Shown piece after piece: positions 32,821-41,096 of a DNA stretch of 64,000 nt (positions within the stretch are counted from its first letter, which is position 1; the number at the start of each line of letters is the position of its first letter). A program made the position numbers and the translations under genes. The notes below the pieces were generated by a model, which had not been told where the DNA came from, made no database searches, and saw only the letters and a program-made list of their open reading frames with translations. The stretch spans positions 1 to 64,000 of the forward strand of contig NZ_AUFG01000002.1 of NCBI RefSeq assembly GCF_000426385.1, given 5' to 3'. This stretch comes from Arsenicicoccus bolidensis DSM 15745. GTDB lineage: Bacteria; Actinomycetota; Actinomycetes; Actinomycetales; Dermatophilaceae.

Positions 32821-33963
32821 TCAGTCCTCGAAGCTCGCGGCGTAGGCAGCGAACTCCGCGCGCTGCTGCTCGATCAGGGCGTGGTCGTCCTCCACGTAGA
32901 CGTGGTCGAACATGCCGTGCGGGTCGGGCTCGGTCATGCCGATCGTCCCCGTGCGGATCTCCTCGGCCAGGGCGTCGGCCTCGCGCTGCAGGTCGTCGAA
33001 GAACGCCTGGTCGGCCTTGCCGGAGCGGATGAGATAGGCCCGCAGCCGCTGGATGGGGTCGCGGTGCTTCCACACCTCGACCTCGGCGTCCACGCGGTAC
33101 TTCGTCGGGTCGTCCGAGGTCGTGTGTGCGGACATGCGGTAGGTGAAGGCCTCGATGAACGACGGGCCCTGGCCGTCGCGGGCCCGGTCGAGCATCGCCT
33201 TGGAGACCGCGTACGACGCCAGCACGTCGTTGCCGTCGACGCGGATGCCGGGGAACCCGAACCCGTTGGCGCGGTGGTAGAGCGGGCCGCGGGTCTGGCG
33301 CTCGTTGGGCTCGGAGATGGCCCACTGGTTGTTCTGGCAGAAGAACACGATGGGGGCGTTGTTGACGCCGGCGAAGACGAAGGACTCGTTGACGTCGCCC
33401 TGCGCGGTGGCCCCGTCGCCGAAGAAGGCGACGACCGCGGCGTCGCGGTCGGGGTCGCCCGTGCCCACGTCGCCGTCCAGCGTGATCCCCATCGCGTAGC
33501 CGGTGCCCATGAGCACCTGGTTGCCGATGACGATCGTGTAGAGCTGCATCCCCACCTCATTGGGGTCCCACCCGCCCTGGTCGACGCCCCGGAACTGCGA
33601 CATCACCTGCAGGGGCTTGACGCCGCGGCACCAGCCGACGCCGTGCTCGCGGTAGCCGGGGAAGGCGTAGTCCTGCTTGCGCATCGCCCGGCCGACCCCG
33701 ATCTGGGCGGCCTCCTGGCCGAGCAGCGAGACCCACAGGCCCAGCTCGCCCTGACGCTGCAGCGCCGTGCCCTCGGTGTCGACGCGGCGGATGAGGAACA
33801 TGTCGCGGTAGAAGCCGCGCAGGTCCTCGTCGGTCAGCCCGTCGAGATAGCGGGAGTACTCCGGGTGGTCGATGCGCTCCCCCTCGGGGGTGAGCAGCTG
33901 CACCATCTCCGGCCCGCCATAGGCGTCACTGCCGCCTGGGCGGGCGACGACGTTGTCGCTCAT
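32821..33963 (-). CDS. bkdA: Branched-chain 2-oxoacid dehydrogenase E1 alpha subunit
   Basis: 380 residues. The TPP-binding motif GDGATAQGDVNESFVFAGV...CQNN is complete. The phosphorylation-loop region YRMSAHTTSDDPTKYR, conserved in branched-chain (rather than pyruvate) E1 alpha proteins, is present. It is first in the bkdABC operon, with AAGGAGA 7 nt before the ATG. The gap upstream (33964-34168) shows no gene. Confidence 0.93.
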   Translation of the reverse strand: MSDNVVARPGGSDAYGGPEMVQLLTPEGERIDHPEYSRYLDGLTDEDLRGFYRDMFLIRRVDTEGTALQRQGELGLWVSLLGQEAAQIGVGRAMRKQDYAFPGYREHGVGWCRGVKPLQVMSQFRGVDQGGWDPNEVGMQLYTIVIGNQVLMGTGYAMGITLDGDVGTGDPDRDAAVVAFFGDGATAQGDVNESFVFAGVNNAPIVFFCQNNQWAISEPNERQTRGPLYHRANGFGFPGIRVDGNDVLASYAVSKAMLDRARDGQGPSFIEAFTYRMSAHTTSDDPTKYRVDAEVEVWKHRDPIQRLRAYLIRSGKADQAFFDDLQREADALAEEIRTGTIGMTEPDPHGMFDHVYVEDDHALIEQQRAEFAAYAASFED

Positions 33964-34168
33964 GGGTGATCTCCTTCGATCCTCGGGCCGGGCAGGGTCG
34001 CTGCTCGGCCCGGCTCGGGGCCACGACGGGCGGGGTCACCGCCCAGGTCCGGCCTCGTCGAGGTGACGACGTCGGGCCGGTCGCTCGTGGCGGTCAACAC
34101 GTCCCGTCGGACGCTTGGGCCTGGCGAGGGCAGCGTACCTGCCCGCCACGCCCCTGTCGCCAGCCGGG

Positions 34169-35263
34169 TCAGGGCGCGCTGCGAGCAGGGGTGCCGCGCG
34201 GGGCGCTCGCCGGGGACGCAGCCGGGGGCGCCGCCGGAGCGGTCGTCGCCGTGGGCGAGTCCTCGCCACCGACCCCGCCGGTGCGGCTCGGGCTGGGGCC
34301 GGGCTGCGGCGACGCGGTCGGGGCGGGCGACGTCGGCACCGCAGTCGTGGGCGTCGGCGTCGGTGTCGGCAGGGGCCCGACGATCGACCCGGGCGTGGTG
34401 GGGGTGCCGGGTGTGGGGGTCGGCGAGCCGGGACCCGTGGGGCTCTGGCCGGGGCCGGTGGGGGTGGTGCTGGGATCGGTGGGCGTGGAGCCGGGCGTCG
34501 TCGTCGGGTCCGTGGTCCCGGGCGCGGGCTCCGTGGGGGTCGGCGGGCTACCCGTCGACGGCTCGGGCACCGGCTCCGTCATACGACGCATGATCGGGTC
34601 CTCCCCGACCGGGTCGGGCTCGGCGGGGACGTCGCCCGGCGGCTGCGTGGGAGGCGGCGTGCGGTCGGGCGTCGTCGGCGCCTGCGCGATGAGCGGGGAC
34701 GCGTTGCTCGCGCCGTCGTCGACGACCGGGCCGGCCTCGGGGGCCGGGACCGGCCCCAGGTCGGCCATGGAGGCCAGCACCTCCTCGGCGTCGACGCCGG
34801 TCAGCGGCTCGGCCACCTCGAGCAGCGGCAGCAGGGCCGCCAGGGCCTCGAGGCGCTCCTGCGCGGGCTCGATCACGGTCTGCTCGAGCACCTGGCCGCG
34901 CGGCGCTGCGGACAGCAGGACGACGCCGTCGAGCGGGTCCGAGGGAGCCACCGGCGCCTCGGGTCGTTGGGCCTGCTGCACGACGATCGCCCGAGACACG
35001 GAGGGACCCTGGGCGATCAGGTCGTCCGTCGATCGGCCGGGCTCGTATGCCGGTCCCCCGGTCGCCGTCAGGCCGGGGGTCGTGGTCGACCCGCCGCCGA
35101 GCACCCCCTCCAGGGTCCCGGGGCCGGTCATCAGCGACAGGCCCGCCAGGCCGAGGGTGGCGGAGACACCGAGAGCCGACAGGGCGAGGGCCGGCCTCCA
35201 GGCCGCCCCCCCCTGCCGTCTCGTGGGCCTGTGCCTAGACCCGGGTGTCTCCATGCTCTCCAT
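34169..35263 (-). CDS. Membrane-anchored Pro/Thr-rich extracytoplasmic protein
   Basis: 364 residues. A short basic N-terminus (RHRPTRR) precedes a hydrophobic segment (ALALSALGVSATLGLAGLSLM, about 25-46) that could be a signal anchor. A ~130-residue, fairly ordered Ala/Leu-rich region follows. The last ~170 residues are low-complexity Pro/Thr/Ser/Gly (PTPTEPAPGTTDPTTTPGST and similar), as in cell-wall-spanning linkers. No enzymatic motif is visible. The Leu/Ala helical part may be coiled. The other strand also has long open frames because of base composition, but this frame has a coherent signal-anchor-linker design. It may span the cell wall; function unknown. Confidence 0.6.
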   Translation of the reverse strand: MESMETPGSRHRPTRRQGGAAWRPALALSALGVSATLGLAGLSLMTGPGTLEGVLGGGSTTTPGLTATGGPAYEPGRSTDDLIAQGPSVSRAIVVQQAQRPEAPVAPSDPLDGVVLLSAAPRGQVLEQTVIEPAQERLEALAALLPLLEVAEPLTGVDAEEVLASMADLGPVPAPEAGPVVDDGASNASPLIAQAPTTPDRTPPPTQPPGDVPAEPDPVGEDPIMRRMTEPVPEPSTGSPPTPTEPAPGTTDPTTTPGSTPTDPSTTPTGPGQSPTGPGSPTPTPGTPTTPGSIVGPLPTPTPTPTTAVPTSPAPTASPQPGPSPSRTGGVGGEDSPTATTAPAAPPAASPASAPRGTPARSAP

Positions 35264-35320
35264 GGTGCGGTCACGGCACGGTCACCGACAAGTGAACCGG
35301 AGGCAAACCGTCCCTGCTGA

Positions 35321-36472
35321 CTAGTCACCCGGCTGGACGCGCGTCCGGACACGGTCAGCGACCTCGAGCAGGCGCGTGTTGGCCTCCTCCTCGCCGATGG
35401 TGATGCGGACGCCGTCGTTGCCGTACTGCCGCACGACCAGCCCGGCGTCGCGGCACGCCTCGGCCAGCTCCGTGCAGTGCTCCCCCACCGGGAAGTACAC
35501 GAAGTTGGCCTGGGTGTCGGGCAGGCGCCACCCCTGCTCGGCCAGGCCACGCGTCACACGGTCACGCTCCGTGACCAACGCCTCCACCCGCTCGTCCAGC
35601 TCGGCGAAGAGGCCGAGGCTGGCGACGGCGGCGTCCTCGGCGATCCGCGAGACGCCGAAGGGCAGGGCGCACTTGCGCAGCGCCGCCGCGACCTCGGAGG
35701 GCGCCACGGCATACCCGACCCGCAGCCCGGCGAGGCCGTAGGCCTTGGAGAAGGTCCGCAGCACCGCGATGTTGGCGTGGTTGCGGTAGAGGTCGAGCGC
35801 GTCGGGCGTCTCGGGGTCGCGGACGAACTCGAGGTAGGCCTCGTCGATGACGACCAGGACGTGCGGCGGGACCGCGGCCAGGAAGGCCTCGAGCTCGTCG
35901 GCGTGGACCGAGGGCCCGGTGGGGTTGTTGGGCGTGCAGACGATGACCAGGCGGGTGCGGTCGGTGATGGCCGCGGCCATGGCGTCGAGGTCGTGGCGCT
36001 GGTCGGCGGTGAGCGGCACCTGCACGCTGGTGGCCCCGGCGAGCGCGGTGACGATGGGGTAGAGCTCGAACGAGCGCCAGGCGTAGACCACCTCGTCGCC
36101 CGGGCCGCAGGTGGCGGTCACGAGCTGGGTGAGGACGCCGGACGACCCGGTGCCGGTCGCGATGTGGTCGTTGGGCACCCCGAGGAAGTCGGCGAGCGCC
36201 TGCGTCAGCTCGGTCACCGCCATGTCCGGGTAGCGGTTGACCGTGGTCGCGGCCGACGCGATGACCTCGAGCACGCTCGGCAGCGGCGGGTAGGGGTTCT
36301 CGTTGCTGCTGACCTTGTAGGTCGTGCGGTCGGGCAGCTCCGGCGCCGGGCGACCGGGGACGTAGGCGGGGACGCTGGCGAGCGCCTCGCGCAGCCGCAC
36401 CTCGCTCTCGGGGGTGGCCGCGTCGTCGCGGTCGGGGCTGAGCTCGCTGGTGGCGGCATCGGCTGCGGTCAT
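35321..36472 (-). CDS. HisC/Pat-type pyridoxal-phosphate aminotransferase
   Basis: 383 residues. Fold-type I aminotransferase of the histidinol-phosphate group: [26 protein letters not shown] and the PLP lysine K243 in [15 protein letters not shown], then the PFGVSR loop. It is not next to his genes. Its similarity to mycobacterial HisC2/Pat suggests phenylalanine (aromatic) aminotransferase activity, but histidinol-phosphate cannot be excluded. ATG at 36472 is chosen over 36499 because TATGGT (minus strand, 36484-36479) lies six bases before it. The next gene starts divergently only 42 bp away. Confidence 0.85.
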   Translation of the reverse strand: MTAADAATSELSPDRDDAATPESEVRLREALASVPAYVPGRPAPELPDRTTYKVSSNENPYPPLPSVLEVIASAATTVNRYPDMAVTELTQALADFLGVPNDHIATGTGSSGVLTQLVTATCGPGDEVVYAWRSFELYPIVTALAGATSVQVPLTADQRHDLDAMAAAITDRTRLVIVCTPNNPTGPSVHADELEAFLAAVPPHVLVVIDEAYLEFVRDPETPDALDLYRNHANIAVLRTFSKAYGLAGLRVGYAVAPSEVAAALRKCALPFGVSRIAEDAAVASLGLFAELDERVEALVTERDRVTRGLAEQGWRLPDTQANFVYFPVGEHCTELAEACRDAGLVVRQYGNDGVRITIGEEEANTRLLEVADRVRTRVQPGD

Positions 36473-36478
36473 GGCACC

Positions 36479-36484
36479 ACCATA
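36479..36484 (-). promoter_or_regulatory. Leaderless -10 box of the aminotransferase gene
   Basis: TATGGT on the minus strand, six bases before the ATG at 36472. It falls within the 41-bp divergent intergenic gap with the membrane protein gene. Confidence 0.5.
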
Positions 36485-36513
36485 TGCGGGGGCCGACATG
36501 TCACCATATGGCC

Positions 36514-36906
36514 ATGAAGAACTTCGCGATCAAGACGCTCGTCAACGGCATCGCGCTCTGGGTCGCGGCCATGGTGGTCTCCGGGATCCACCTCGGCGAG
36601 GACAAGCCCTCGCTCGCCACGCGCCTGCTGTCGATCCTGCTGGTGGCCATCGTGTTCGGGCTGATCAACGCGGTCGTGAAGCCGGTCGTCAAGCTGCTGT
36701 CGCTGCCGGCGATCATCCTCACGCTGGGGCTGTTCACCTGGGTGATCAACGCCCTCATGCTGCAGGTCACGTCCTGGCTGGCGGGTCCGCTCGGGCTGGA
36801 CTTCCGGGTCGACAGCTTCTTCTGGGACGCGATCCTCGGCGCCCTGGTCGTGGCGTTCGTGTCGCTGCTGCTCAACATCCTGCTGCCGGACGCCGACGAG
36901 GTCTGA
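36514..36906 (+). CDS. Phage_holin_4_2 (PF04020-like) small membrane protein
   Basis: 130 residues with four hydrophobic helices. The motif [37 protein letters not shown] is the signature of this family (membrane proteins such as YvlD), which despite its name is mostly chromosomal. Function unknown; relatives are linked to envelope stress in Bacillus. In-frame ATGs at 36508 and 36484 are alternatives; no ribosome site is visible, and the gene may be leaderless. It is followed by the 50-bp tandem duplication. Confidence 0.78.
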   Translation: MKNFAIKTLVNGIALWVAAMVVSGIHLGEDKPSLATRLLSILLVAIVFGLINAVVKPVVKLLSLPAIILTLGLFTWVINALMLQVTSWLAGPLGLDFRVDSFFWDAILGALVVAFVSLLLNILLPDADEV

Positions 36907-36930
36907 GCCCCCACCATTGGTCACCACTGA

Positions 36931-37030
36931 CGCTGTGGATCGTTCAAGGGGTGCGCGATTCATCCATCGGTGACCAATCACGCTGTGGATCGTTCAAGGG
37001 GTGCGCGATTCGTCCATTGGTGACCAATGA
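36931..37030. repeat. 50-bp tandem duplication with GGTGACC palindromes
   Basis: Two abutting 50-bp units (36931-36980 and 36981-37030) differ at only three positions. Each begins CGCTGTGGATCGTTCAAGGG and ends in a hairpin, ATTGGTGACCAAT or ATCGGTGACCAAT. A third inverse end, ATTGGTCACC (36916-36925), precedes the first unit. It lies between convergent genes and is followed by a GT-rich run (37032-37078). Confidence 0.9.
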
Positions 37031-37079
37031 CGAGGGTGGTTGTGGTCGTGGTGGTGGTGGTTGTGGTGGTGGGGCCGGC

Positions 37080-37844
37080 TCAGGCGCGGGGGTGGCCGTC
37101 CACGAGGTATGCCGTGCCGCTGCCGGCCGGGGTGGCGGCGAGGCGCTCCAGCAGGGTCACGACATACGGCGCGCAGTGCTCCCGGACCTGCTCGGGCGTG
37201 GCCCAGTGCAGGGCGCGGATCTCGCGCGGCTGCAAGGTGACCCGGTCCACCAGGTCGGCCGGGTGCACCCCGCCGTCGAAGACGAACAGGGTGGCGTCGC
37301 TCCAGCCGCGATAGGGCGGGAGCCAGTCGACGACGAGCAGGTCGCGGGCCGGCAGGTCCAGCCCGAGCTCCTCGGCGACCTCGCGCTCGGCCGTGGCGGA
37401 CGGCGGCTCACCGGGGTCGACGATGCCACCGGGCAGGTCCCACTCGCGCTTGTAGGTCAGCTCGCAGAGCAGCACACGCCCGTCGGGGTCGCGCAGCAGC
37501 GTCTGGGCGATGTTGCGCTTGGTGGGCATGGTGGTGTTGAGGACGCCGAGGAAGCCTTCGCGGGTCTCGGGGCCGGGGTCGCTCGCCAGGCGGGCCATGA
37601 CGACGCGGTCGCCGTGGCCGGGACCGATGCCCCGCATGGTGCCCTCGTGGCGCAGGCCGAGGCGGGCGGCCACCCGGTGCGTGACGACGTCGTCGGGGTC
37701 GTGCAGCGCCTGGACGCGGCGCCACCCGCGGGCGATCCCCGCGGCGACCTGCTCGCGCAGCGCCTCGACCTCGGCCAGGTCGTCGGGCGAGTGCCCGGAC
37801 AGGTCGAGCTCGACGATCCCGCCGCCGATCTCCCGGACGATCAC
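37080..37844 (-). CDS. Nudix hydrolase with N-terminal GNAT-like fragment
   Basis: 254 residues. Residues 1-100 resemble the second half of an acetyltransferase or mycothiol-synthase-like GNAT domain (VVTHRVAARLGLRHEGTMRGIG, then VVMARL). Residues ~110-240 form a Nudix domain with the box G-I-V-D-P-G-E-x7-R-E-V-A-E-E-L-G complete, so pyrophosphohydrolase activity is expected. The N-terminal fragment is too short for a complete GNAT fold and lacks the acetyl-CoA loop. The GTG start overlaps the esterase stop (GTGA). Third gene of an EamA-esterase-Nudix operon. Substrate unknown. Confidence 0.8.
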   Translation of the reverse strand: MIVREIGGGIVELDLSGHSPDDLAEVEALREQVAAGIARGWRRVQALHDPDDVVTHRVAARLGLRHEGTMRGIGPGHGDRVVMARLASDPGPETREGFLGVLNTTMPTKRNIAQTLLRDPDGRVLLCELTYKREWDLPGGIVDPGEPPSATAEREVAEELGLDLPARDLLVVDWLPPYRGWSDATLFVFDGGVHPADLVDRVTLQPREIRALHWATPEQVREHCAPYVVTLLERLAATPAGSGTAYLVDGHPRA

Positions 37845-38902
37845 CGGCGCACCAGCAGGTCGCGGACGGCCTCGGCCACCTCGATGACCAGGTCGCGGCT
37901 GGCGCGCGAGACCCCCATGGCGTTGACGTCGCCGTGGGTGCCGTCCTCGTCGACCCGCAGCGTGACGGGGACGCCGGCCTCCTCGAGGCGCGCGGCATAG
38001 GCGAGGCCCTCGTCGCGGAGCACGTCGAACGCCGACACCAGGACATAGGCGGGCGGCAACCCACCGAGGTGGCGCGCGAGCAGCGGCGAGGCGTCGGGGT
38101 GAGACGCCTGCTCGGGCTCGCGCAGGTAGTGGGAGGCGTACCAGTCCATCGTCGCCTCGGTGAGGAAGAAGCCGGTGGGGAACAGCGCGTAGGACCGCGA
38201 CTTGCGGGACCAGTCGGTGACGGGGCTGACCAGCACCTGCAGGTCGGGACCGCCGGCCTCGTCCTCGACGGTGCGGTGGCACACGACGGCCGCGAGGTTT
38301 CCGCCCGCGCTGTCGCCCATCACGGCGATGGGCGTGGAGGCGTCGCCGCCGAGCTGCTCGCGGTGGTCCCGCACGTGGCGGAAGGCCGCCACCGCGTCCT
38401 CGACGGCGCACGGGAAGGCCGACTCCGGCGCCAGGCGGTAGTCGATCGAGACGACGGTCAGCCCGGCATAGCGCGCGACGAAACGGCATACGGGATCGGT
38501 GCTGTCGAGGGAACCGGCCACGAAGCCGCCGCCGTGGAAGTAGACGACGACGCCGCGGGGCGGCTCGCCCGGCGTGGGGTCGTAGGTGCGCGTGCGGATC
38601 GAGCCCGCCGGGCCCGGGAACGCGTCGTCGCGGATCGAGGCGACGTGGGGCTGGTGGCCGAAGAGCCAGGCCTCGGTCTCGATCTCGGCGCGCCACTGCT
38701 CCGGCGTCAGCTCGGCCGCGTCGCTGCCCGGCGCGAGGTCGAGCATCCGCAGCGCCACCTGGACGTCCGTGCGCAGGGTGTGGCCGTCGACGCGCTGCGG
38801 CCGGCCCGCGACGAGGCGCAGGACCGGCCGGGGCAGGCGCGCGACGCCACGCAGCACGGACTGCGTGGCGCGCAGGGTCAGGGGACGGCGGGTCGAGGGC
38901 AC
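37841..38902 (-). CDS. Alpha/beta hydrolase of the hormone-sensitive-lipase family
   Basis: 353 residues. HGGGF (oxyanion hole) and GDSAGGN (nucleophile serine) are the HSL-family signatures. The acid is in SAFDVLRDEG and the histidine in GTHGDVN. Such enzymes hydrolyse short to medium acyl esters. The N-terminal ~90 residues form the cap. GTG at 38902 is the only reasonable start; it lies 7 nt after the EamA stop. It couples by overlap to the Nudix gene. Confidence 0.87.
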   Translation of the reverse strand: MPSTRRPLTLRATQSVLRGVARLPRPVLRLVAGRPQRVDGHTLRTDVQVALRMLDLAPGSDAAELTPEQWRAEIETEAWLFGHQPHVASIRDDAFPGPAGSIRTRTYDPTPGEPPRGVVVYFHGGGFVAGSLDSTDPVCRFVARYAGLTVVSIDYRLAPESAFPCAVEDAVAAFRHVRDHREQLGGDASTPIAVMGDSAGGNLAAVVCHRTVEDEAGGPDLQVLVSPVTDWSRKSRSYALFPTGFFLTEATMDWYASHYLREPEQASHPDASPLLARHLGGLPPAYVLVSAFDVLRDEGLAYAARLEEAGVPVTLRVDEDGTHGDVNAMGVSRASRDLVIEVAEAVRDLLVRR

Positions 38903-38909
38903 GTGCCCA

Positions 38910-39983
38910 TCATGCCCGCGACTCCCCGAACTTGACCGCCGCAACACCCGCGAGGATGAGCGCACCGCCGGCCAGCTGCACGAGGCCCGGGAGCTCGCCG
39001 AGCAGGAGCCAGGCGATGAGCACGGCGAACACCACCTCGGTGAGCCCCACGAAGGACGCGACGGTCGAGCCGAGGCGCCGCGTCGCCGCCACGCCGAAGC
39101 CGTAGGCCACGGCCGCGGCGAGCAGGACCAGGCCGAGGACGGGCACCCACCAGGGCGCATCCAGGCCGGCGAGGACGACGGGGGCGGTGGTGGCGACCAT
39201 CGGGATGGCGCCGACCGCGCCGGCCAGGCCGAGGACCGCGCCACCGACGACCATGCCGCCGGCCGCGAGGGCGATGGGCGGCAGGTCCTTGGTCTCGCGG
39301 GCGCCGAGCAGGAAGTAGGTCGCGTTGCAGCACGCCGCCGCGAGGCCCCACAGGAGGCCGACCGGGTCGATGCCGATGCCGCCGAACAGGTCGATGACCA
39401 GGGCGAGCCCGGCCATGGACAGGGTCGCGCCGAGCAGCGTCGCGGGCGAGGGGGTGCGGCGGGTGCGGAGCCACAGGTAGCCGACGATGAGGACGGGAGC
39501 GAGGTACTCCAGCAGGAGGGCGACGCCGACGGACAGGTGCGTGACGGCGTTGAAGTAGAAGAGCTGGCTGCCGGCCACGGCGACCACGCCATAGGCCAGG
39601 ATGACGCCCCAGTTGTCAGCGAAGGCGCGCAGCCGGTGGCGCATCAGCCAGAGTGCGGGTATGCCGAGGGCGAGCGCGGCTCCGGCGATGCGTGCGGTGA
39701 CGGCGGCGCCGGGGCTCCAGCCCGCCTCGAGCAGCGCCTTGGCGAAGGACCCGGACGTCGCGAAGCCGACCGCCGAGATCAGGGCGAGGACCAGGCCGCG
39801 CGAGACGCCGCGCGGGCGGCTCGGCGTCGGGCGCTCGGTGGCCTGCTCGTCCGGGACGTGGGGCAGCGGGTCGACGTCGACCTGGCCGAGGCGCAGGGAG
39901 TCCACGACCGGGTCCGCGGGGGTGGGGGCAACGGTGAGGTCGGTGGGGTCGACGCGGTCGGTGGTGCGGGTCATGGCGGTCAT
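38910..39983 (-). CDS. EamA-family (DMT superfamily) permease
   Basis: 357 residues. After a ~65-residue polar N-terminus there are ten transmembrane helices in two EamA repeats (first starts RGLVLALISAVGFATSGSFAKALLEAGWSPGAAVTARIAGAAL, second around PVGLLWGLAAACCNATYFLLG). Members export metabolites or amino acids. ATG at 39983 follows GAGAGGAG. It is first in an operon with an esterase and a Nudix hydrolase. It is divergent from a CGNR regulator, with an inverted repeat in between, so the regulator may control it. Confidence 0.9.
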   Translation of the reverse strand: MTAMTRTTDRVDPTDLTVAPTPADPVVDSLRLGQVDVDPLPHVPDEQATERPTPSRPRGVSRGLVLALISAVGFATSGSFAKALLEAGWSPGAAVTARIAGAALALGIPALWLMRHRLRAFADNWGVILAYGVVAVAGSQLFYFNAVTHLSVGVALLLEYLAPVLIVGYLWLRTRRTPSPATLLGATLSMAGLALVIDLFGGIGIDPVGLLWGLAAACCNATYFLLGARETKDLPPIALAAGGMVVGGAVLGLAGAVGAIPMVATTAPVVLAGLDAPWWVPVLGLVLLAAAVAYGFGVAATRRLGSTVASFVGLTEVVFAVLIAWLLLGELPGLVQLAGGALILAGVAAVKFGESRA

Positions 39984-40036
39984 GGGCACTCCTCTCGAGG
40001 GCTTCAGGGCACGACGGTCGTGACGCACGTCAGCGA

Positions 40037-40071
40037 GCGTTATGAGCAAAGTGGGTTTACGCTCATGACGC
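40037..40071. promoter_or_regulatory. Operator-like inverted repeat between EamA and CGNR genes
   Basis: GCGTTATGAGC (40037-40047) and GCTCATGACGC (40061-40071) are inverse with one mismatch, separated by 13 nt. It sits in the divergent promoter region. A second half-site-like CGTCAGCG precedes it. Likely the binding site of the adjacent CGNR protein. Confidence 0.55.
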
Positions 40072-40098
40072 TAGACCTGCTCCCCGTAAGGAGTCAAG

Positions 40099-40641
40099 AT
40101 GACTTTTGCCCATGACACCCGCGACGCTCTGGTATCGACGGCCGCGCTGGTCAACACGGGCGTCGAGCCGGCGACCCTGCGGACCCTGGAGGACCTCGAG
40201 GAGTTCGTCGGGCAGTTCGGCTACACCGGGGCGCGGGCGCACGACGAGCGCGAGCTGGCGGGCGTCATACGGTTGCGTCGCGAGCTGCACCGGCTGTGGG
40301 AGCTCGACGAGGAGGGCGTGGTCGGCCTGGTCAACGACCTGCTCGCCCGCCACCAGGCGCTGCCGCAGGTGGTGCGCCACGAGGGCTGGTGGGACTGGCA
40401 CCTGCACGCCATCTCCAGCGAGGCGCCGCTGGCCGACCGCATCGCCGTCGAGTCCGCGATGGCGATGGTCGACGTGGTGCGGTCCGGCGAGCTCGACCGG
40501 CTGCGGGTGTGCGAGGCCGAGGACTGCGACGGCGTGATCGTCGACCTGTCCAAGAACCGCTCGCGCCGCTACTGCGACCGCGGCTGCGGCAACCGCATGG
40601 CCGTCCAGGCCTACCGCTCCCGCAAGACCTACCGCGGGTAG
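40099..40641 (+). CDS. CGNR zinc finger (ABATE-domain) regulator
   Basis: 180 residues. The N-terminal ABATE domain (about 1-125) precedes a C-terminal CGNR zinc finger: RVCEAEDCDGVIVDLSKNRSRRYCDRGCGNRMAVQAYRSR. It has four cysteines for zinc and the family's CGNR motif read as CGNRMAV. These proteins are predicted stress-responsive transcription regulators. AAGGAG lies 5 nt before the ATG. It is divergent from the EamA operon with an inverted repeat between them. The TAG stop touches the first base of repeat C2. Confidence 0.88.
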   Translation: MTFAHDTRDALVSTAALVNTGVEPATLRTLEDLEEFVGQFGYTGARAHDERELAGVIRLRRELHRLWELDEEGVVGLVNDLLARHQALPQVVRHEGWWDWHLHAISSEAPLADRIAVESAMAMVDVVRSGELDRLRVCEAEDCDGVIVDLSKNRSRRYCDRGCGNRMAVQAYRSRKTYRG

Positions 40642-40690
40642 AGGCATCGACCGGCCTTCGTTCAGCAGGCCGATGTTCCCGAGGCCGGCT
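40641..40690. repeat. Family C palindromic repeat, copy C2
   Basis: GAGGCATCGACCGGCCTTCG followed by TTCAGCAGGCCGATGTTCCC. It matches copies C1 and C3 in the left arm (GGCATCGACCGGCC) and loop, with a decayed right arm (GATGTTCC instead of GATGCCTC). Confidence 0.7.
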
Positions 40691-40695
40691 GATGG

Positions 40696-40749
40696 GTCTA
40701 CCTGAGGCAGTCACGTCCGCCCGGGTTCGCACGCCAGGCTGATGTGACC
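40696..40749. repeat. Family B repeat, copy B3 (right arm decayed)
   Basis: CTACCTGAGGCAGTCACGTC leads into CGCCCGGGTTCGCACGCCAG and GCTGATGTGACC, as in B5. Only the inner part of the palindrome is kept, and the closing ACCTGAGGTAGGT is missing. Confidence 0.65.
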
Positions 40750-40785
40750 AAGGCGGGCTGATCCTGCGGCCCCGTGCGCAGCCGG

Positions 40786-40980
40786 GAACTCACATGCACA
40801 ACGCGCGATCTGGAGCGGTCGGCCTGCGCGTTTGCGCCGTTGTGCGTGCGAGTTCTGCGGTCGGGGCGAGGAGTGGGACCCGCTGCGGAACCAACTGCTG
40901 CAGATGCGCGGCACTCCCGACACCCACCTGTTGCGGCACAACGGAACTCGTGGTCAGCCCAACCGGGAGTGCAGCAGTTG
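40786..40980. other. Structured intergenic region with nested inverted repeats
   Basis: GAACTCACATGCACAACG (40786-40803) pairs with CGTTGTGCGTGCGAGTTC (40838-40855) at 16 of 18 positions. CAACTGCTGCA (40892-40902) pairs with TGCAGCAGTTG (40970-40980), and inside it GCACTCCCG (40911-40919) pairs with CGGGAGTGC (40964-40972). GCACAACGGAACTCG (40936-40950) is a further variant of the first arm. No convincing gene occupies 40750-41096. One plus-strand frame holds two CxxC pairs (CEFC, CSSC) but lacks a start, ribosome site and a sensible C-terminus. It may be a folded RNA or the relic of a mobile element. Confidence 0.55.
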
Positions 40981-41096
40981 TGCACGGATGGGGACCGTCC
41001 GCGCATGGGGTGGCCGGCTCGTCATACGGGCTGGCGGGAGCCGGAGACGGCGACCTGGCGTGAGGCCGGCGTCCGGCATACGACCACGAAGCATGC

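Noticed and set aside
30421-33969. A 1182-codon open frame on the plus strand opposite the bkd operon
   Set aside because: It is the antisense shadow of bkdA-bkdB-bkdC, which have clear TPP, lipoyl and catalytic motifs. Its translation is low-complexity Val/Gly/Arg/Asp.
36931-37030. CRISPR-like or attachment-site direct repeats
   Set aside because: Only two abutting 50-bp units without spacers; no integrase or tRNA nearby.
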